Below, piece by piece: positions 6,585 through 9,510 of a DNA stretch of 9,510 bases. A program made the translations under genes and the position numbers. Origin of the DNA: Clostridiales bacterium (GTDB lineage Bacteria > Bacillota > Clostridia > Tissierellales > Dethiosulfatibacteraceae); NCBI GenBank assembly GCA_003446975.1, contig DMAP01000086.1:1-9510 (forward strand), read 5' to 3'. Under the pieces are notes generated by a model that was not told the origin of the DNA, ran no database searches, and saw only the letters and a program-made list of their open reading frames with translations. Positions within the stretch are counted from its first letter, which is position 1, and every line of letters begins with the position of its first letter.

Positions 6585-7135
6585 ATGGCAGTACAACAAG
6601 TAAAATTTGCGGCTTAGGTTCAGTTGGATTTCCCATAGGCCAACTGGATGTCGCCAACCAGCGGTTTCCCTTGAATAGCCTCTCTGCATAGTCGCCTGAC
6701 ACAGTACTGAATTACCACTTAGTCCGCACTGCAATCCTTGCCATACTTCCTGAAAAGGATCAGTCTAGGAGTTTTCCTCAACAGCTTTTCTAAACTCTAG
6801 CCTCTTTTGCAGTAAAAATTTCAGCAGCATGGTCCAGCAAAACATGAGCTCCTGTCTCGCCCTACTTTAATCTGCATCCCATTTTACCACTCAAGGCAGG
6901 CTACGCTGATGTCAGGTTCACTGCACATCAGGTTTTCCTAATACTAGGTCTCCACGATAGGGGGGTCTACGCCCACATGCCATTGTGGATCGCCCCAACT
7001 ACCTTACTTCCAGAAAAGACCCTCGACTGGGCGTCGAAAGCCCAAACTAGAAACTTCATCGATTTGCCCTTCGACGGATTTTTAGGCCCGCCTTCAAGAA
7101 TAGATAGACTGACTAGAATACTGAGCCATCTTATC
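6585..7135 (-). ncRNA. ole: OLE RNA (Ornate Large Extremophilic RNA)
   Basis: Between xseB and oapA are 596 bases with no credible coding frame, yet G- and C-rich blocks and local hairpins mark it as structured RNA. Examples on the minus strand are GGGC/GCCC closing 7043-7029, CCACA/TGTGG at 6988-6973, CTGATGT/ACATCAG at 6931-6906 and CAGTTGG/CCAACTG at 6646-6621. It starts behind a near-consensus promoter and is followed by the membrane protein OapA. OLE RNAs are about 600 nt, occur in extremophilic and anaerobic Firmicutes, lie in the xse/isp/dxs-tlyA region and are nearly always followed by oapA. Size, strand, locus and partner all agree. The 5' end is inferred from the promoter. The 3' end is uncertain: no U-tract terminator is seen before oapA, so the RNA may be processed from a longer transcript. 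At roughly 550 nt it is somewhat shorter than typical. It was identified by context and not by a covariance-model score. Confidence 0.86.
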
Positions 7136-7141
7136 AAACAA

Positions 7142-7170
7142 ATTATAGCATATCCAATAATTTATTTCAA
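7142..7170 (-). promoter_or_regulatory. Strong sigma-A promoter for OLE RNA
   Basis: On the minus strand TTGAAA (7170-7165) is followed by exactly 17 bases and a perfect TATAAT (7147-7142), itself preceded by TGC, an extended -10. This is the best promoter in the window. The -35 box lies inside the last codons of xseB and the spacer covers its TAA stop. Transcription should begin near 7135, placing the RNA start about 27 bases after the xseB gene. Confidence 0.82.
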
Positions 7171-7353
7171 ACGCTCATTGATTTCCTGAAATTTATTGGA
7201 GGCTTCAGCCAACAGTCCCTCACAGTACTGATGCAGTCTTACACCCTCTTCATAGTTGGCGAGGGCTTCCTCCAGTGTCAAGTCGCTTTTGTTGAATGAG
7301 TGGATCAATTGGTCCAATTGCTTAGCTGCCTCTTCAAAGGTCAGATTTTTCAT
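7162..7353 (-). CDS. xseB: Exodeoxyribonuclease VII small subunit
   Basis: A 63-aa protein with the characteristic XseB pattern: LTFEEAAKQLDQLIHSF, then LTLEEALANYEEGVRL and an acidic helical C-terminus (HQYCEGLLAEASNKF). Several small subunits bind one XseA to form exonuclease VII, which degrades single-stranded DNA from either end into oligonucleotides. The ATG overlaps the xseA stop by one base (TAATG), and AGGAG lies seven bases upstream, so the two subunits are translationally coupled. In Bacillus ispA and dxs follow; here the OLE promoter is built into the end of this gene. Confidence 0.95.
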   Translation of the reverse strand: MKNLTFEEAAKQLDQLIHSFNKSDLTLEEALANYEEGVRLHQYCEGLLAEASNKFQEINERLK

Positions 7354-8543
7354 TACTTTTCTCCTAAATCCGTTATAGTAGCTTTTGCCACATGTTGAAG
7401 ATTCTCAAGGGTAACTTTGTCTCCAGGAGTCAAATCACCCATATGCTTAACAAGTTGATTCTGTTGATTTTTAATAAACACAAAGCCCTTTTGGCATATT
7501 TTCTGATAGTCGTTTTTACTCAAATCCAAATGAATCTGATACAGCATGTTCTTTTTTTCATTGATATATTTTAAATAATGACTTGATATATTAGACATTT
7601 TAGCCATTATCTGATCCTGTCTTTTTTCAATGAAATGGGTTGTGTTTAGAAATCCAAGCCGCTCTTTTTGAAGGTTTACATAATACAATTTACGTGAACT
7701 ATAGTCCTTGAATCTTTCGTTCAGTTGCTCCCTGTAGGCTGGAAGTGCGTTGATCACAGTCTTATAGCTCCTAATGGTCAGCTCGGCTGCAGCGGTAGGC
7801 GTCTGCACCTCCCTATCAGCAGTCATATCAGCTATGGAAAGATCTGTGCCATGGCCTATTCCTGTCAGTATAGGAACCTTTGATTTGAATATGGTATCAG
7901 CAAGTATCTCATCGTTAAATGTCTCCAGATCCACCTTGGATCCTCCGCCTCTAGCCAGGATAATAATATCGCATTGGTTAACCTCATTGAAGTGCTTGAT
8001 ACCGGATATAATGTTAAAAACGGCTGTTCTGCCCTGAACAAAAGCATTATAGAACAGAATATCCAGACCCAAATTGCACTCATTGTAGACCCGCTTGATA
8101 TCCTCTATCACAGCGCCTTCTATAGAGGTTATAATACCGATTTTTTTCGGGAATAGCGGCAGTGGTTTTTTACTGCTCGGGTCGAAATATCCCTTCTTAT
8201 CAAGCTTTGCCTTAAGCTCCTTGAGATATTTGCTCTCCACACCCTCCGATATCTCTGAGACCTCATGGACAATAAGCTGATAGACGCTACGTTTGTCATA
8301 AGTCTCTACCTTGCCTTTCACGATGGTCATCTTATCCTCTGGTATCTCCATGTCCGGATCAAAGCAGACACAGCTGATGATGCTGTTATCGTCAGAGAGG
8401 GAAAAATACTTGTATCCATATTTTGATTTCCTGAGATCCCTTACCTCGCCCATGACGGTCACGTTGTTCAGAATTGGGTTACTATAAAGGATTTTTCTTA
8501 TATAATTGTTCAATTCACTGACTTTAAGTGGTTTGATAATCAT
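7353..8543 (-). CDS. xseA: Exodeoxyribonuclease VII large subunit
   Basis: The 396-aa product has an N-terminal OB-fold (about 5-100) that binds single-stranded DNA and a catalytic ExoVII domain from about residue 120. Conserved segments include KKIGIITSIEGAVIEDI (133-149), ILARGGGSKVDLETFNDE (195-212) and GIGHGTDLSIADMTADREVQ (228-247), followed by TPTAAAEL. The usual GHETD motif reads GHGTD, a Glu-to-Gly change. The protein is about 50 residues shorter than the E. coli and Bacillus forms, mostly in the helical C-terminal arm (260-350) that carries XseB subunits. The C-terminus (GFVFIK, LTPGDKVTL) is intact. The start has GGTGA just before ATG. It is separated from nusB by 65 bases containing a hairpin. 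folD, usually upstream of xseA in Bacillus, is missing. Confidence 0.95.
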   Translation of the reverse strand: MIIKPLKVSELNNYIRKILYSNPILNNVTVMGEVRDLRKSKYGYKYFSLSDDNSIISCVCFDPDMEIPEDKMTIVKGKVETYDKRSVYQLIVHEVSEISEGVESKYLKELKAKLDKKGYFDPSSKKPLPLFPKKIGIITSIEGAVIEDIKRVYNECNLGLDILFYNAFVQGRTAVFNIISGIKHFNEVNQCDIIILARGGGSKVDLETFNDEILADTIFKSKVPILTGIGHGTDLSIADMTADREVQTPTAAAELTIRSYKTVINALPAYREQLNERFKDYSSRKLYYVNLQKERLGFLNTTHFIEKRQDQIMAKMSNISSHYLKYINEKKNMLYQIHLDLSKNDYQKICQKGFVFIKNQQNQLVKHMGDLTPGDKVTLENLQHVAKATITDLGEK

Positions 8544-8571
8544 AGCTCACCCTTTCCCTTTTACAACAAAC

Positions 8572-8600
8572 ATAGACAGCCTCAGCTGCCTATTTTTTTT
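8572..8600 (+). terminator. Hairpin with T-tract between nusB and xseA
   Basis: ATAGACAGC (8572-8580) and GCTGCCTAT (8585-8593) form a nine-pair stem with one G-U wobble and the loop CTCA, followed on the plus strand by eight T (8593-8600). It is a textbook intrinsic terminator for plus-strand transcription, although no plus-strand gene is seen here. Read on the minus strand the hairpin remains but is followed only by TGTTTGTTGT, a weak U-tract, so it could partly attenuate read-through from nusB into xseA. Confidence 0.6.
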
Positions 8601-8608
8601 AAATAATC

Positions 8609-9010
8609 CTAAACCTCGGATCTTCGGCTAATATTGCCCAAAATGCCGTTAATAAACTTATGGGCATCCGAGCTGGAATATTTCTTGCTGATTTCCACAG
8701 CCTCATTGATGGATACACTCACCGGGATGGAGTCATCATATTCCATTTCACATACCGCTAGTCTAAGTATGGCAAAATCAATCCTAGCAATCCTGTTAAG
8801 CTTCCAGTCATTGGAGTAGATATCAATCAGTCTGTCGATTTCCAGAACATGCCGGCGAAAGTTCTCCGCTGTTCTTCTGAAGTAATCCACATCCACCATG
8901 ATCTCAAGATATTCCAGATATTTTTCCAAATCAAAATCGCTTATGGTATCGTTGATATCTACCATGTAAAACAGCTTCATCAACTCTTCTCTGGTATCTT
9001 TTCTACTCAT
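8609..9010 (-). CDS. nusB: Transcription antitermination factor NusB
   Basis: A 133-aa all-helical protein of normal NusB size. It begins SRKDTREELMKLFYMVDI, matching the RxxAxQxLYxxD-type N-terminus, and contains WKLNRIARIDFAILRLAVCEM (88-108 region) and the signature VSINEAVEISKKYSSSDAHKFINGILG near the C-terminus. NusB with NusE (S10) binds boxA in rRNA leaders and supports antitermination and rRNA maturation. Its ATG overlaps the stop of the Asp23-family gene (ATGA at 9010-9007), so the pair is translationally coupled. The order yqhY-nusB is widespread in Firmicutes. Confidence 0.96.
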   Translation of the reverse strand: MSRKDTREELMKLFYMVDINDTISDFDLEKYLEYLEIMVDVDYFRRTAENFRRHVLEIDRLIDIYSNDWKLNRIARIDFAILRLAVCEMEYDDSIPVSVSINEAVEISKKYSSSDAHKFINGILGNISRRSEV

Positions 9011-9420
9011 TTAGTCTTCTTTTCCTCTTTCACTTCCACTGCTGTTGATTCTATGACAGCCTCTTCCTTGGGGATAACAACATTCTGGACATTGACGGTG
9101 ACATTGGTCACATTCAGCCCTGTCATGTTTTCCACCTCAGTCTTAACCTTCTGTTGTACCTTTGAGGCCACGTCTTGAATCTTGTAGCCATAGTCAACAG
9201 TTATGCTCAAATCTATAGATGCATCATTTTCTTTCATTTCAACTTTAATGCCTTTTGTATAGTTCTTTTTTGTGAACAGGCTTGAAATACCCTCCACAAA
9301 TCCACTGGCAGCGGCATTGACACCGTCAATCTCAGCAGCCGCGATGCTGGCGATGATACTGATCACATCCACGGATATCTTAACCTGACCGTTTTTTAGT
9401 GTTTCTTGTTTTGCAGTCAA
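9007..9420 (-). CDS. yqhY: Asp23/Gls24 family protein (YqhY-like), TTG start
   Basis: The protein (137 aa from the chosen start) carries the Asp23 domain: GQVKISVDVISIIASIAAAEIDGV near the N-terminus, then GIKVEMKENDASIDLSITVDYG and YKIQDVASKVQQKVKTEVENMTGL, with VNVTVNVQNVVI-like ends and a charged Lys/Glu tail. YqhY proteins occur beside acc or nus genes in Firmicutes, and Bacillus data link YqhY to control of acetyl-CoA carboxylase and lipid synthesis. The start chosen is TTG at 9420-9418 because a perfect AAGGAGG (9435-9429) lies eight bases upstream. The ATG at 9438 sits immediately before that same AAGGAGG and has no ribosome binding site of its own. The resulting length fits the family. 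The gene ends in an ATGA overlap with nusB. Confidence 0.92.
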   Translation of the reverse strand: MTAKQETLKNGQVKISVDVISIIASIAAAEIDGVNAAASGFVEGISSLFTKKNYTKGIKVEMKENDASIDLSITVDYGYKIQDVASKVQQKVKTEVENMTGLNVTNVTVNVQNVVIPKEEAVIESTAVEVKEEKKTK

Positions 9421-9424
9421 TCCT

Positions 9425-9510
9425 TTAACCTCCTTCATTGCTGATTTTAATATCAGAATCAACAGAGTTCTTGGGTTCAGGTGGCGTTTGAGACGCCATC
9501 TGAACCTTAG
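9425..9510 (-). CDS. Possible 3' end of an unidentified upstream gene
   Basis: One minus-strand frame is open from the window edge to a TAA at 9427-9425, encoding about 27 residues (KVQMASQTPPEP, then KNSVDSDIKISNEGG). Its stop would lie inside the ribosome binding region of the Asp23-family gene, four bases before the TTG start, which would suit a tightly packed operon. The peptide is hydrophilic and Pro-rich, like a tail, but matches no family I recognise. Another frame has a TAA at 9509-9507, so the true upstream gene could instead end there. Confidence 0.35.
   Translation of the reverse strand, partial: KVQMASQTPPEPKNSVDSDIKISNEGG
9474..9506 (-). other. Imperfect inverted repeat upstream of the Asp23 gene
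   Basis: On the minus strand GGTTCAG (9506-9500) pairs with CTGAACC (9480-9474), and TGGCGT pairs with ACGCCA inside it, leaving a CTCAA loop and one A-C mismatch. No T-tract follows, so it is not a standard terminator. It could be an RNA structure, an attenuator or a degraded terminator between genes, or it may lie within the possible coding tail there. Confidence 0.5.

Noticed and set aside
6552..6734. Minus-strand open frame of 60 codons at the 3' end of the OLE region, overlapping the start of oapA
   Set aside because: It lacks a convincing ribosome binding site and family resemblance, and it lies within the structured RNA. It is best explained as a chance frame.
6566..7161. Possibility that the noncoding stretch is a group II intron fragment, a riboswitch cluster or a decayed dxs pseudogene
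   Set aside because: No intron-encoded protein or domain V-like end was recognised, and no dxs-like peptide fragments are visible in any frame. The region has its own strong promoter and lies directly before oapA, which fits OLE RNA much better.
6977..7189. Plus-strand open frame of 70 codons across the OLE promoter and xseB end
   Set aside because: It is antisense to OLE and xseB, with no recognisable domain and no ribosome binding site; a chance frame.
1..9510. CRISPR arrays, tRNA or rRNA genes, insertion sequences
   Set aside because: No regularly spaced repeats, no tRNA-like cloverleaf, no rRNA signature and no transposase frame were seen on either strand.

Overview
The window looks like the chromosome of a low-to-moderate G+C Gram-positive anaerobe of the Clostridia type (Firmicutes/Bacillota). 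All recognisable genes lie on the minus strand, so the biological reading order runs from 9510 down to 1. The gene order is the core locus shared by Bacillus and Clostridia (yqhY, nusB, xseA, xseB, tlyA, argR, recN, nudF, xerD, deoB and a nucleoside phosphorylase) in a shortened form. The genes normally interspersed in that locus (folD, ispA, dxs, and the sporulation genes spoIVB, spo0A and spoIIM) are absent here, which hints at a lineage that has lost sporulation or rearranged this locus.

In reading order: 9510-8609 holds an unidentified 3' end, an Asp23/YqhY protein (probable TTG start) and nusB. A hairpin follows at 8572-8600, then xseA and xseB, the two subunits of exonuclease VII. The next roughly 600 bases (6566-7161) contain no credible protein gene. 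They begin with a near-consensus promoter and are rich in local hairpins. They are followed at once by a 185-aa multi-pass membrane protein of the OapA (CNNM/DUF21-like) type. Position, size and partner gene identify this stretch as an OLE RNA gene (Ornate Large Extremophilic RNA), one of the largest structured bacterial noncoding RNAs. This is the standout feature of the window.

From 6000 to 2458 come tlyA (S4-domain RNA 2'-O-methyltransferase), argR with its own promoter and a likely ARG box, recN (DNA repair SMC-like ATPase) and nudF (ADP-ribose pyrophosphatase). The group ends at an intrinsic terminator whose stem contains the nudF stop codon. From about 2407 to 1 a new transcription unit starts: a XerD-like tyrosine recombinase, deoB (phosphopentomutase) and the 5' end of a pyrimidine-nucleoside phosphorylase gene. 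The last two act in consecutive steps of nucleoside and pentose-phosphate salvage.

The second unusual item is the XerD-like protein. It sits in the normal xerD position but has lost the first catalytic Arg (now Lys146) and both active-site His residues (now Gln240 and Gln266), while keeping the Tyr nucleophile. It may be a degenerate or repurposed recombinase.
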